Shown piece after piece: positions 41,467 through 50,576 of a DNA stretch of 64,000 nucleotides. Under the pieces are notes generated by a model that was not told where the DNA came from, ran no database searches, and worked only from the letters and a program-made list of their open reading frames with translations. Both the position numbers and the translations under genes were made by a program. How positions within the stretch are numbered: the stretch's first letter is position 1; each line of letters begins with the position of its first letter. The stretch is from Flavobacteriaceae bacterium (GTDB lineage Bacteria > Bacteroidota > Bacteroidia > Flavobacteriales > Flavobacteriaceae). The stretch lies in contig CANFZM010000006.1 in assembly GCA_947451525.1 (NCBI GenBank), forward strand, positions 1 through 64,000. The letters are read 5' to 3'.

Positions 41467-41967
41467 TTAGTTTAATTTAGCGTCACCCAACATTTTCTCT
41501 ACTAATTTAGTTTGAGAATCTTTGTTAGATAATTCGTCTCTTAATACTTTCTCTGCAATTTCTAAAGACAATGAAGAAACTTGGTTTTTCAAGTCGGTCA
41601 TTGCTGCATTTTTTTCACTTTCAATAGCTGCTTTTGCTTGAGCAATCATTTTTTCACCAGCGGCTTGCGCTTCGGTTTTAGCGTCGTTAATCATTTTGTC
41701 TTTAATTTCACGAGCTTCTTTCATTAATGAATCGCGTTCTGCTCTTGCTTCGGCTAATAATTTTTCATTATCCGATTTAAGATTTTGCATTTCTTTTTTA
41801 GCGCTTTCCGCAGATAGTAAAGCATTTTTTATTCCTTCTTCTCTTTCGTTAACTGCATCCAAAATTGGTTTCCATGCAAATTTTTTCAAAAGGAAAATCA
41901 AACCTAAAAAGATTACTGTTTGCCAGATAAACAATCCAAACGAAAAATCATTTATTAACTTATCCAT
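41467..41967 (-). CDS. atpF: F1Fo ATP synthase b subunit
   Basis: 166 residues: one N-terminal membrane helix (FIWQTVIFLGLIFLLKKFAW, about 13-32) and a long Lys/Glu/Ala-rich coiled coil forming the peripheral stalk. It is the only b-type gene here, so the stalk is probably a homodimer. It is preceded by a terminator-like hairpin after atpE. Confidence 0.96.
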   Translation of the reverse strand: MDKLINDFSFGLFIWQTVIFLGLIFLLKKFAWKPILDAVNEREEGIKNALLSAESAKKEMQNLKSDNEKLLAEARAERDSLMKEAREIKDKMINDAKTEAQAAGEKMIAQAKAAIESEKNAAMTDLKNQVSSLSLEIAEKVLRDELSNKDSQTKLVEKMLGDAKLN

Positions 41968-42002
41968 AGTATATAATTATTCTTTAATTTTAAAATTTTA
42001 AA

Positions 42003-42032
42003 TAAAAGCCATAACCAACCGTTATGGCTTTT
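42003..42032 (-). terminator. terminator-like hairpin between atpE and atpF
   Basis: AAAAGCCATAAC and GTTATGGCTTTT pair perfectly over 12 bp with a 5-nt loop, about 10 bp after the atpE stop, and are followed on the minus strand by TTTTATTT. It is inside the operon, so it may partially terminate or protect the upstream mRNA and raise atpE output relative to atpF. Confidence 0.7.
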
Positions 42033-42041
42033 AATTTTTTT

Positions 42042-42239
42042 TTATTTTACTGCGAATAATGCAGCAAAACCAATTCCTTCAATAAGAGCTGCTGCAATAA
42101 GCATAGCTGTTTGAATTTTTCCAGTAGCTTCTGGTTGACGTGCAATAGCGTCCATTGCAGATCCACCGATTCTACCGATACCTAAACCTGCTCCGATTAC
42201 TACTAATCCAGCTCCAATAAGGTGAAGATTTCCTTCCAT
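42042..42239 (-). CDS. atpE: F1Fo ATP synthase c subunit
   Basis: A 65-residue hairpin of two membrane helices forming the rotor ring: GLVVIGAGLGIGRIGGSAM, the polar loop ARQPE, then the second helix with the ion-binding Glu in ALIEGIGFAALF. The context EG, rather than the ES/ET with a distant Gln of sodium-dependent rings, suggests proton coupling. It is unusually short but complete. Hairpins lie on both sides. Confidence 0.97.
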   Translation of the reverse strand: MEGNLHLIGAGLVVIGAGLGIGRIGGSAMDAIARQPEATGKIQTAMLIAAALIEGIGFAALFAVK

Positions 42240-42274
42240 AATGTATATATATTTAATTAAACATTCTTTGTTAG

Positions 42275-42339
42275 GTTTGTAGTTTGTGGTTTATAGTTAC
42301 TTGTTGAAAACAACAAACACTAAACAACAAACAACAAAC
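42275..42339 (-). repeat. imperfect inverted repeat between atpB and atpE
   Basis: GTTTGTAGTTTGTGGTTTA (42275-42293) pairs with the CAACAAAC/AACAACAAAC words at 42311-42339, around a GAAAA-containing loop. Most of the 103-bp gap before atpE is this structure. Confidence 0.5.
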
Positions 42340-42342
42340 ATT

Positions 42343-43485
42343 TTAATGGTGTGCTTCTTCATGGTGGTGCTCTTCTGAAGCAGCTCCAAAATATAAAGCA
42401 GATAACATGGTAAATATGTAAGCTTGCAATAATGCCACTAATATTTCAATTAATGAAATTGCAAATGACAATAAGAACGACATGCTACTTCCTACCCAAT
42501 TGTGAAAAATAAACATCAAGGCAACTAAACTCATTAATACAATATGTCCAGCAAAAATGTTGGCATACAAACGTATCATAAGTGAAAATGGTTTAATGAT
42601 AGTTCCTAATAATTCAATTGGTGCTAAAATAATTTTCATTGGAACTGGTACTCCAGGCATCCAAAAAATATGCATCCAATAATCTTTCTTGGCAGTGAAG
42701 GTAGTTATTAAATAGGTAATAATTGCCAATCCTGCTGTTACAGCAATATTTCCAGTTACATTAATTCCTAGTGGAGTTAATCCGAAAATATTTAAAAACC
42801 ATATAAAAAAGAAGATGGTTAATAAAAAGCTCATGTATTTTTTATAGTGTTTTTCACCAATATTCGGAATTGCAATTTCATCACGAACGTACAAAACAAT
42901 TGGTTCAAAAAAGCGTCCAGCTCCAGAAGAAATTCCTCCGTTTTTAGCATACGATTTAGCCAAACTTACAAACAATAATAACATTAATAATGCTACTACA
43001 ATAATAGTCAATACTCCTTTAGTTATAGAAAAATCTAATGGTTGTGCGTTAGTAACATGCTCTTCTCCTTCAACTAGTTCAGTGTTTAGTTTTCCAGTAG
43101 CATCGGTTTTGTATATTTTCTCGTGGTGTAAAAAGTAGTAGTTTCCGTTAGATTCGGCAACGGATTCACCATTATGAAATTTAGAAGATGAGAATAATTG
43201 AATTCCATTATCCCAAAGAATAATTGGTAGAGAAAAACCATAATGTGCTTTTTCGGCTTCATCTGCAAATAAAGAAAAACTATGACCATCTAGAACGTGA
43301 TGTCCAATAACCTCATCAATTTTTTCTTGCTTTTCGGCAGCTTCGTCTTTTACTTCTTTCTTTTCAACAACAATAACTTCTTTTTTTACTGCTACAGTAT
43401 CTTGTGTAGTTGCTTTACCATTTAATGGTAAAAATGCTATTAGAATTGCTATAAAAAACGGAATCGATTTTTTGGAAAACACCAT
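42343..43485 (-). CDS. atpB: F1Fo ATP synthase a subunit with N-terminal extension
   Basis: 380 residues, longer than the usual 240-270 because of a roughly 140-residue N-terminal extension that starts with a signal-like segment (SIPFFIAILIAFLPLNG) and is charged. This is a known style in Bacteroidetes. The core has the proton-channel helix with the essential Arg in FSLMIRLYANIFAGHI and a C-terminal His-rich tail (EEHHHEEAHH). It forms the proton half-channels against the c ring. Confidence 0.95.
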   Translation of the reverse strand: MVFSKKSIPFFIAILIAFLPLNGKATTQDTVAVKKEVIVVEKKEVKDEAAEKQEKIDEVIGHHVLDGHSFSLFADEAEKAHYGFSLPIILWDNGIQLFSSSKFHNGESVAESNGNYYFLHHEKIYKTDATGKLNTELVEGEEHVTNAQPLDFSITKGVLTIIVVALLMLLLFVSLAKSYAKNGGISSGAGRFFEPIVLYVRDEIAIPNIGEKHYKKYMSFLLTIFFFIWFLNIFGLTPLGINVTGNIAVTAGLAIITYLITTFTAKKDYWMHIFWMPGVPVPMKIILAPIELLGTIIKPFSLMIRLYANIFAGHIVLMSLVALMFIFHNWVGSSMSFLLSFAISLIEILVALLQAYIFTMLSALYFGAASEEHHHEEAHH

Positions 43486-43593
43486 AACTGAATATTATCT
43501 TAAATTCTACTTTGAAATTTGGTGCAAAGGTACATTTTTTATTAATATGCAAAAGTATAATTGAGAATTTTTTGACGTAATTGTTGATTTACT

Positions 43594-44019
43594 TCAATTT
43601 TGTTGCTTATTATTTAATATTCTAATAGTTACTACAGTTTCTATTGTTAAAAATACAGCAAATACTATAAAAAAATCCATTCGCTCTATGTCTTTAAACT
43701 TGCTAGTTGAGGAAACAATTGGATTTGCAAATAGAAAAGCAATTCCTATTTTAATAAGTGTTAATAAAAGGAAGCCATTACCTACATTATCAATATCTCT
43801 TTTTTTAACTTGAATTAATAAAAAAACGATGCTAACAGAGCAAATAAAAAAAAATAGATAGACTTGGAAAAGCGAATATTGAAAAGCAGTTTCAATAGTA
43901 AGATAATCCAAAAAAAAGAATGCTAATTTATGAACTAAGAAAGCACTTAAGGAAGCAAGCAGAATTTCTAAAATTGGTTGGTATTCTTTTATTTTGGAAG
44001 TATTAATCATCCGCTTCAT
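43594..44019 (-). CDS. small four-helix membrane protein of the atp locus
   Basis: 141 residues with four hydrophobic helices (ILEILLASLSAFLVHKLAFF, SLFQVYLFFFICSVSIVFLL, GFLLLTLIKIGIAFLF, FFIVFAVFLTIETVVTIRIL). The position between atpZ and atpB, overlapping atpZ by 17 bp, corresponds to the AtpI slot of other bacteria. An accessory role in c-ring or Fo assembly is therefore inferred. Sequence similarity to AtpI is weak; it may be one of the Flavobacteria-specific families such as DUF6168. Confidence 0.65.
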   Translation of the reverse strand: MKRMINTSKIKEYQPILEILLASLSAFLVHKLAFFFLDYLTIETAFQYSLFQVYLFFFICSVSIVFLLIQVKKRDIDNVGNGFLLLTLIKIGIAFLFANPIVSSTSKFKDIERMDFFIVFAVFLTIETVVTIRILNNKQQN

Positions 44020-44233
44020 TGATTTCTTTTAATTGTCGGTTAATGTTGTAAAAAGCAAGTGCCACTCCAATAAGAGTTAATGTTTTTACAAATAAAGTGT
44101 TGGGATTGGGGTATTTTTCATCTAGCCAATTTCCGAGATACGAAAAAAGAAAAATCACCACTCCCATTTGAATAGGAATATTGATTAGTGCGAGCCATTT
44201 ATTAGGCTTTTTTTTCGGCAACTGGGATTTCAT
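44003..44233 (-). CDS. AtpZ/AtpI-type ATP synthase accessory protein
   Basis: 76 residues with two membrane helices (WLALINIPIQMGVVIFLFSY, and TLFVKTLTLIGVALAFYNIN) around the turn GNWLDEKYPNPN, the pattern of the AtpZ family. These proteins are thought to help Mg2+ or Ca2+ supply or Fo assembly. It overlaps the bactofilin gene by 32 bp upstream and the four-helix gene downstream by 17 bp, so translation is tightly chained. Confidence 0.85.
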   Translation of the reverse strand: MKSQLPKKKPNKWLALINIPIQMGVVIFLFSYLGNWLDEKYPNPNTLFVKTLTLIGVALAFYNINRQLKEINEADD

Positions 44234-44606
44234 TAAGGTGGTTGTTTTTAGTATGTGGTCGCATTATACAACTAGCGCTGAACTCTGCTCCGGGTTCTAC
44301 CGAAAGTTTCCCGCATACTACTTCGCCATGAACACTGGCTTTTAATTTTAAATTTAGCAGTTCGGTTACCTGAATTTTTCCGTTAAATTTTCCTTCAATA
44401 TCACAGTTTTTACAAACAATATCGCCCGTTACACTTCCTGCAGGACCAATTACTAATTTGCCTTTCGATTCGAAATTACCAACTAAATGACCATCCAATC
44501 TAAAATCGGCAGGTGAAGTTATATCTCCTTTAATAGTAGTTCCTTCTACAATACGGTTGGTTTTACCCAACAAGTCGGTATAGGATTTTGGTTTTTTATC
44601 AAACAT
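44202..44606 (-). CDS. bactofilin
   Basis: 134 residues of the bactofilin (DUF583) beta-helix that polymerises into cytoskeletal filaments. Repeats such as TIKGDITSPADFRLDGHLVG, GSVTGDIVCKNCDIEGKFNG and LKASVHGEVVCGKLSVEPG are visible. The N- and C-terminal tails are short and basic. It lies 3 bp after the porW/sprE gene and overlaps atpZ by 32 bp. A cytoskeletal gene embedded with T9SS/gliding and ATP synthase genes suggests shared expression, not necessarily shared function. Confidence 0.92.
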   Translation of the reverse strand: MFDKKPKSYTDLLGKTNRIVEGTTIKGDITSPADFRLDGHLVGNFESKGKLVIGPAGSVTGDIVCKNCDIEGKFNGKIQVTELLNLKLKASVHGEVVCGKLSVEPGAEFSASCIMRPHTKNNHLNEIPVAEKKA

Positions 44607-44609
44607 AGA

Positions 44610-47453
44610 TTATGGTTTTTTTGGAAAACCAGGGTTTTCTGATTTTGGGGCTGGATTATCCAAATTGGTATCCGTAGGATTTGTATCCATCTGCGGGGTA
44701 TCGGTCTTTTGTTTACCTTTAAAAGCAGGTGGCTGCTGAGTGCCTTTACCGATTTCATTAGGAGTTCCGTTTTTATTGTTTGCCGATTTAGTTTCTGGAA
44801 CCGCAATATCCCTTTGAATAGGAACTATAGGTTTGTTCAACCAATCTCCAACAAGATAATCGTCAATATTTTTTTTCACCTGAACCACTTTATAGTTTTC
44901 GCTGGAGATAACAATACCTAGTTCCGAAATTTTGTAATCTTTGTATTCTTTCAATACCATTGCAATTCCTTTAGCACTTTCGGCAGTTTTAATACCATGA
45001 ATTACCAAGAAGTTTTTATCTATAGTATAAAGATCCGTTGATATCGTTAGTTTTTCAACTGTTCTTTCTTTAGCAAATTTGGTTATTTTTTCTAAAATGA
45101 TTTTAGTGTTTTTAGAAGTTAAATCATCAACTCTGTATAAAATATTCCAAGACAATGGAAATTCCGAATTAAAAGACAGTGATTCCAAATAGGGTATTTT
45201 AGTAGCAATGTAGATTTCTGTAGACTTACCTTCCTCACTATTTGGATAGGTTAATGCTACATAGTTTAATACTTTTTTAAATTCGGCTACACCTTTTAGT
45301 TTTCCTATTACATTTGCTTTTAGCAATTCAAATTTTGGCAACATATCTTCGCCTGTAAATTGTTCAATTGCTGCTTCTATTTTAGGGAGTATTTCTCTAT
45401 ATTGCTCTTTTTCGTAATCTTTATACAAGGCGTCGTAGGCTATTTCTGGTGTGGAACTTGTTAAGCTTCCACCTCCCGAATTACTTAAAATTTGTGCATA
45501 ACGAGAATCAGGATATTGCGCTAAAATTTTAGATTTCATAGCAAGCGCCTTCTCTTTATCTATAATTTCATAAATTTTAAATAAGTTATACATCGTTGGT
45601 AAAATAAGGCGTTCTTCGGGCTTATTTTCTAATAATTTTTCCAACTTATCAGCAGCTCTTTTGTATTCTTTAAATTTTTCTTTGTAGATAACTCCCAATT
45701 GGTAATAAGCAAAATTTCTTTCTTTACCAATACTATCCAAAATTTTAGTTGAGGATGGAATTTGTTTCAAATAGAAATTAGTAGAATATTTTTCATTAAC
45801 TTCTTTTGGCTGGTCTCCTTTTGCAGCAATAGCATCTTTGGTTTCCTCTGGGGATTTATCGTCTTTGACTGCTTCTTTTGCTAATCTCCAATTAAGAATA
45901 TGAGCTCGATCTCCCCATTTTTTCTTAAATTCAACAACTCCAAAAGCAACGGTTGACGGATTATAAAAATAAAAAGTACTGCCAGAATCCGGATTTAATG
46001 CAATTGGTGTTATCGGTTTTGTTGTTGGAGTTTTAGATGCCGAAGCATTGTCTGCTCCCAAATCTTTTCCGTTCGAATCTTTATTTGCATCAGCAGTTGC
46101 ATTTTCTTTTGCCGATTTTTTAGCAAGTTCTAATTTTTTGGCTTCTTCCTTTTTTAAAGTTTCGATATACTCTTTAAAATATTTTTCTTTTCCCTCTTTA
46201 GACAAAGAAGCAATTTTTAAAATACTATCGTTGCGTTGTGCAATACCTTCAAATTTAATTACGTCTTCAAGATTTTCTCTCTTTTTAGTAATCAATTTAA
46301 ATTCTCTAGATTTTGAATTCAATACGGTTAGCGTGCTATCAAAATATTTTCCTGCTAAGACATATTTTGCTTTATTGAAATAAATATCGGCAAGATTTCT
46401 AAAATTGGAAGCAATTAAATAACTATCATCCGATTTTTTTCTTAATGACTTATTATAGTATACAATAGCATTTTTTGTATTGTTTTTTTTATCATAAAAC
46501 AAAGCCATCTGGTGGTTCAACACATCCAAAAAGGGACGGTTTTCTCTATCTTTTAATAATTTATCGTATTTTTCTAAAAAGGCTAAAGTATCTCCTTTTT
46601 TAAAATCAAATTGGGATGCTTGACGGGCATGTGCCTGAATTACATATTGACGAGCCGATTTTCGCTTCATGTCAATAACCTCCTGATATTTAGCAAAAGC
46701 ACTGTCTTTGTATCCTAAACGCTCATAAATTTGGGCTTCAATAAATCGGTAACGTGCTTTTTCTTCGTTGGATTTTGTGAATTCTGTAGCAATTTTCAAC
46801 TTTGCTATGGCATATTTGTTCTCTTCTAAGTTTACGTATGCTTGTGCTATTGTAGCATTGGCATCTGCAAAAATTTGGTCTTTAAATTTTATTTCGGTCA
46901 ATAATTTTTTAAGATTTACAACTGCTGCGGCATCGTTATCCATTCGCATGTTGGTTTTTTCTCTCCAAATTTTCACTTCATAAATTTTATCACTTTTTGG
47001 ATATTTATACAAAACATAATTAAATGCTTCTAAAGCAGGAACAAATCGTTGGTCGTAATACCTTGTTTTCCCTAAAAGTAAATGGGCCTCGTCCATTTGA
47101 GGATTTTTTTCTGACCCTTCAATATTCATCGAATGCTTTTGTATGGCCTTAGTTGCTTTGGTTTCGGCTTTTTCAAAATTGGGGTTTTTGGCTTGACCGG
47201 GCATCATTTGCTCTTCTGAAATTTGCATACGCTCTACCGGAAGAATTTCCCAAAAATTATCTTTATACTGGGTTTTTAAATCAATAATTCCTTTTTCTAA
47301 AGCAAGGTTACCATTGTAAAGCACATTGTCTTTAGTGGTTAAAGCATTATAATTTCTAGAAACAAAAGTGTTTTTTTTGGTAGAACAGGCTACAAAAAAA
47401 ACTGCTATTGTGGTTAGGATGGTGTATGTAAAAGTACTCGTTTTCAATTGCAA
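44610..47453 (-). CDS. PorW/SprE-type T9SS lipoprotein with TPR repeats
   Basis: 947 residues with a lipoprotein signal (TYTILTTIAVFFVAC, lipid on Cys23) and many TPR-like repeats from about 110 to 420 and 570 to 760, plus a Pro/Asn-rich tail. Size, lipobox and repeats match PorW/SprE, needed for type IX secretion and gliding in relatives and thought to link the PorKN ring to other components. No in-frame ATG precedes the signal peptide, so a TTG start at 47451-47453 is required. The NHL protein at 17903 would be a cargo of this system. Confidence 0.85.
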   Translation of the reverse strand: MQLKTSTFTYTILTTIAVFFVACSTKKNTFVSRNYNALTTKDNVLYNGNLALEKGIIDLKTQYKDNFWEILPVERMQISEEQMMPGQAKNPNFEKAETKATKAIQKHSMNIEGSEKNPQMDEAHLLLGKTRYYDQRFVPALEAFNYVLYKYPKSDKIYEVKIWREKTNMRMDNDAAAVVNLKKLLTEIKFKDQIFADANATIAQAYVNLEENKYAIAKLKIATEFTKSNEEKARYRFIEAQIYERLGYKDSAFAKYQEVIDMKRKSARQYVIQAHARQASQFDFKKGDTLAFLEKYDKLLKDRENRPFLDVLNHQMALFYDKKNNTKNAIVYYNKSLRKKSDDSYLIASNFRNLADIYFNKAKYVLAGKYFDSTLTVLNSKSREFKLITKKRENLEDVIKFEGIAQRNDSILKIASLSKEGKEKYFKEYIETLKKEEAKKLELAKKSAKENATADANKDSNGKDLGADNASASKTPTTKPITPIALNPDSGSTFYFYNPSTVAFGVVEFKKKWGDRAHILNWRLAKEAVKDDKSPEETKDAIAAKGDQPKEVNEKYSTNFYLKQIPSSTKILDSIGKERNFAYYQLGVIYKEKFKEYKRAADKLEKLLENKPEERLILPTMYNLFKIYEIIDKEKALAMKSKILAQYPDSRYAQILSNSGGGSLTSSTPEIAYDALYKDYEKEQYREILPKIEAAIEQFTGEDMLPKFELLKANVIGKLKGVAEFKKVLNYVALTYPNSEEGKSTEIYIATKIPYLESLSFNSEFPLSWNILYRVDDLTSKNTKIILEKITKFAKERTVEKLTISTDLYTIDKNFLVIHGIKTAESAKGIAMVLKEYKDYKISELGIVISSENYKVVQVKKNIDDYLVGDWLNKPIVPIQRDIAVPETKSANNKNGTPNEIGKGTQQPPAFKGKQKTDTPQMDTNPTDTNLDNPAPKSENPGFPKKP

Positions 47454-47555
47454 AGCGTTTTAATCATTAACTTAAAAAAGTCGATTTTAGTATAACTAAC
47501 TGGTAAAATTACGTTTCTTTTTGATACCTTAAAAAAAATAAGCCGTTTTTTTAAA

Positions 47556-47596
47556 CAAGAAATCTACAGAACACAAATTATTCTGTAGATTTTATA
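47556..47596 (-). terminator. terminator-like hairpin after the ABC ATPase gene
   Basis: AAATCTACAGAA and TTCTGTAGATTT pair over 12 bp with a 9-nt loop, about 20 bp after the ATPase stop. The T-run on the minus strand is interrupted, so efficiency is uncertain. Confidence 0.55.
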
Positions 47597-47612
47597 TCCT
47601 TTCAAAAGAAAA

Positions 47613-48311
47613 TTATACTGCAAAAAATGCTTCTAATTCTTTTAAAGTTTCTTCCGATGTTACTATGTCTTTAACCACTTCTCCTTTATTTAAAGCAACA
47701 ATTCGTTCACAAACCTCCACCGTGTGCACTAAATCATGGCTGGAAACCAAGACCGTAACGTCTGGATTTACAACCAATTCTTTGATTATTTTTTTTAATC
47801 GGTTTACCGTTGTTGGATCTAAATTAGCAAAAGGTTCGTCAAGAATTATCACTTCTGGATTTCCAATTAAAGCAGCAATTATTCCTACTTTTTTCATGTT
47901 TCCTTTAGATAAATCTCTCAAATATTTTTTGCTGTTAAGAATTTCATCGTTGAAAAATTCTTTGTGTTTTTCAAGCAAAGCATCTACATCGGCTTTGTTT
48001 TGATTTCGTAAATCGCCAATAAAATAAAAATACTCTTCAGCGGTTAAATAGCCAATTAAAAAACTTTCGTCAATGAATGCCGAGGTGAAAGGTTTCCATG
48101 CTTCACTGGTATTTACTTGAATGTTGTTATTTTTTATAAAGCCTGAAGACGGCTGAATTAAATCTAACAACAAACTGAAAAAAGTGGTTTTTCCGGCACC
48201 GTTATTTCCGACAAGACCAAAACTTTGCCCTTTTGGAATTTCCAAATTAGAAATATTTAATACTTTAACTCCGTTGTTATATGTTTTGGTAAGATTGTTT
48301 ACTTGTATCAT
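47613..48311 (-). CDS. ABC transporter ATP-binding protein
   Basis: 232 residues: Walker A GNNGAGKTTFF (about 34-44), a Q-loop region, signature LSKGNMKKVGI (slightly degenerate LSKGN) near 128-138, Walker B EVIILDEPFANLD (about 150-162) and switch His in VSSHDLVH. It is typical of exporters with separate permease subunits. It follows the DUF5687 permease by 57 bp and presumably powers it. Confidence 0.93.
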   Translation of the reverse strand: MIQVNNLTKTYNNGVKVLNISNLEIPKGQSFGLVGNNGAGKTTFFSLLLDLIQPSSGFIKNNNIQVNTSEAWKPFTSAFIDESFLIGYLTAEEYFYFIGDLRNQNKADVDALLEKHKEFFNDEILNSKKYLRDLSKGNMKKVGIIAALIGNPEVIILDEPFANLDPTTVNRLKKIIKELVVNPDVTVLVSSHDLVHTVEVCERIVALNKGEVVKDIVTSEETLKELEAFFAV

Positions 48312-48368
48312 CTTTTTTAGATTAGAAGTTTATGAGTTTATAAGTTTAGTGGATGCAATTACTAAGCG

Positions 48369-49835
48369 CTAATTTTTCTGTTTGTAAGCAGCGATGGTTG
48401 CATATTTTTCTGTTTTATAGATTTTTTCAATCCAATTAAAGACTTTTCCCCTGAAAGCAAATCCTAAAACTCCTGCTACGGCAACAAATAAAAGTCCTAT
48501 GTTATCATTAAAAACAGCTGTTCCAATAGCATATAAAACCATTGGAACCAATAATTTAGGTATGGCAATAAGCATCGTTTTTACATCAAATGATTGTCTA
48601 TCGCCAAATCCTTTTCTGGCGGTAATGTCAATTGGGGTTTTATTATAGGCACCGCCCAATAACACCATGTGCGAATTAACTCCGATGTTATAAATAGCAC
48701 CCACCACAATTAGTAAATACGTATGCCAACCAAAGTACAAATAAAAGGAAGCCAAAACTGTTGAAATTAAAGTAACAATAACCATAAGCCACCACTTGGA
48801 ACTCAAATATTCTTTGTATTGGATGTTCTGGCTCATCATTAATTGGTAGTACGAACTATCCCAACTAGGTACAAATTGTCCGAAGTTCAATAGGAAACCT
48901 CCCGAAACAAAAATTCCGGCAAATATTTGCATCCCAACATTATGGTTAAATCCTTCTACTTTATTAAAAAACAACAATCCGTAAAAAAGAAATACCGCAC
49001 TGGCTAAAATAGTTCCTCTTGGGCGCTTGTTTCTTTTTATCATTTTGATGTCGTTTTTTAAGAACGTTCCCAAGGTGCCAAATTGATTCAGCCAATTGAA
49101 ATTTTCAGTTTTGGCAACGGCACTTTTAGTTGCCAAACCTTCATCTAAATTTAAATTATTTTTGAAAAATTTAAAGGCAAAATAATACCACGCTGCAGCA
49201 ATTACTATTGGTAATATGGCTAAATAACTGGTTTTATAAAGCCCTTCAAAAAAAGGAGCCGTGTAAATCGTAACATCAAATACTTTGTAATATTGTGCAA
49301 TTCCACAACCTATAACCACGGCCAGAATAGGATAAAAGATGCTGTCTTTATTGTTGAGTAAAATATTAATAAAATTGTTGGCATAGATAATTCCGAAAAT
49401 GCCCAAATGCCAAAGAATCACATTCGGAAGCGGATAATGATTCAGCACCAACATGATAGAAAATGGAATAAAGAAAAACGCATGTAATAAATTGAAAAAC
49501 GAAATCGAAGTTTTTGCTAAAGCAAAATGTACTATGGTATTCCGTTTTATAGGCAAAGCCAATAAAGGTCGGATGTTCATTACAGGCATTTTTTGCATAA
49601 AAAAACGAATTACCAAATCGAAAACAAAATAATAAACTAGGTATTTATTTACGGTGGTAAACGGATTCAATCCCATATCTTCCAGCATTGGAAAAATCCC
49701 GAAACCCAAGCCAAGAAACATGGCCATAAAGTATAAGGCCAAAAGTACCATGAAAACCTTGAGTACTAAATTGGTTCCGAAAGATGCCGAACGAAAAAAG
49801 GATTTCCATTCTAGAACTATAAAATGTTTGAACAT
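48369..49835 (-). CDS. DUF5687 ABC permease
   Basis: 488 residues with about ten to twelve membrane helices, beginning FIVLEWKSFFRSASFGTNL, the N-terminal pattern of ABC-2-like permeases; the fit is to the DUF5687 family found next to such ATPases in Bacteroidetes. The substrate is unknown. Orientation and spacing suggest a two-gene exporter with the downstream ATPase. The PadR group upstream may be part of the same regulatory unit. Confidence 0.85.
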   Translation of the reverse strand: MFKHFIVLEWKSFFRSASFGTNLVLKVFMVLLALYFMAMFLGLGFGIFPMLEDMGLNPFTTVNKYLVYYFVFDLVIRFFMQKMPVMNIRPLLALPIKRNTIVHFALAKTSISFFNLLHAFFFIPFSIMLVLNHYPLPNVILWHLGIFGIIYANNFINILLNNKDSIFYPILAVVIGCGIAQYYKVFDVTIYTAPFFEGLYKTSYLAILPIVIAAAWYYFAFKFFKNNLNLDEGLATKSAVAKTENFNWLNQFGTLGTFLKNDIKMIKRNKRPRGTILASAVFLFYGLLFFNKVEGFNHNVGMQIFAGIFVSGGFLLNFGQFVPSWDSSYYQLMMSQNIQYKEYLSSKWWLMVIVTLISTVLASFYLYFGWHTYLLIVVGAIYNIGVNSHMVLLGGAYNKTPIDITARKGFGDRQSFDVKTMLIAIPKLLVPMVLYAIGTAVFNDNIGLLFVAVAGVLGFAFRGKVFNWIEKIYKTEKYATIAAYKQKN

Positions 49836-49953
49836 ATAATTGCGGAATTTAAATTTACTTATTAGTTTATAAATATAGGGATTTGTTACAAATTACAAAA
49901 CCAAATCGTATTCGGGATAGGTTTGTTTAAGATAATCGGATGATAATTTCATC

Positions 49954-50574
49954 TTAAATATAATTAAATTGGTGCTTATTGAATTTTATAATTTCCTTGA
50001 TAAAGAAAATGACATAACCCAAAAGGAGAAAAGAAAAAATTGTAAAGGTAATTGTAGGCACATTTTCTCTACCAAAAATGGGTAAAAAGAAAATTTGTGC
50101 AAAATAAATAATAGTTAAAACAGAACCAGATTTTTCAATGGAATAAAACCGCTTTTTTAAATAAATATAAAAATAAACAAATTGAAAAAGTGCAATAGAG
50201 GCAATCATTACAAAAATTAAATTATTAAATGTGAAATTTTCAGAAAAGTAAGAATTCACATTTATATATTTAAAAAAAAGAAACAATACTACACCAAAAA
50301 CTAACATAAATGGTTTTACTAAAAATAGTAAAAATTTTTGGGTAGCATGCAAAGTAAAACCTGGATGTATTTTATTATTTCTCAAGATTTCTTTTTTATG
50401 TTGCACCATAAAATCTTTAAAAGCATCGTAAAAATCTTGGTTGTCTACTTCCATTTTTTGCTCTACTGCTAAGGCAATATGGTCTAGCATCTCCAGACGG
50501 ATATCTACATAAATCACTTCATTTTTAATTAAATAAGTGTCTATAAACTGGATTTGGTCTTTGGTGAGTTTCAT
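49954..50574 (-). CDS. membrane protein with N-terminal helical module (paralogue B)
   Basis: 206 residues: an N-terminal soluble module of about 80 residues (MKLTKDQIQFIDTYL ... EMLDHIALAVEQKM) and four membrane helices (FMLVFGVVLFLFFKYINV, NLIFVMIASIALFQFVYFYI, LTIIYFAQIFFLPIF, ITFTIFSFLLLGYVIFFI). The N-terminal module clearly resembles that of the next gene upstream, so the two are paralogues. No named family is certain. It is the third gene of a PadR-led run, 2 bp after its neighbour. Confidence 0.75.
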   Translation of the reverse strand: MKLTKDQIQFIDTYLIKNEVIYVDIRLEMLDHIALAVEQKMEVDNQDFYDAFKDFMVQHKKEILRNNKIHPGFTLHATQKFLLFLVKPFMLVFGVVLFLFFKYINVNSYFSENFTFNNLIFVMIASIALFQFVYFYIYLKKRFYSIEKSGSVLTIIYFAQIFFLPIFGRENVPTITFTIFSFLLLGYVIFFIKEIIKFNKHQFNYI

Positions 50575-50576
50575 AA

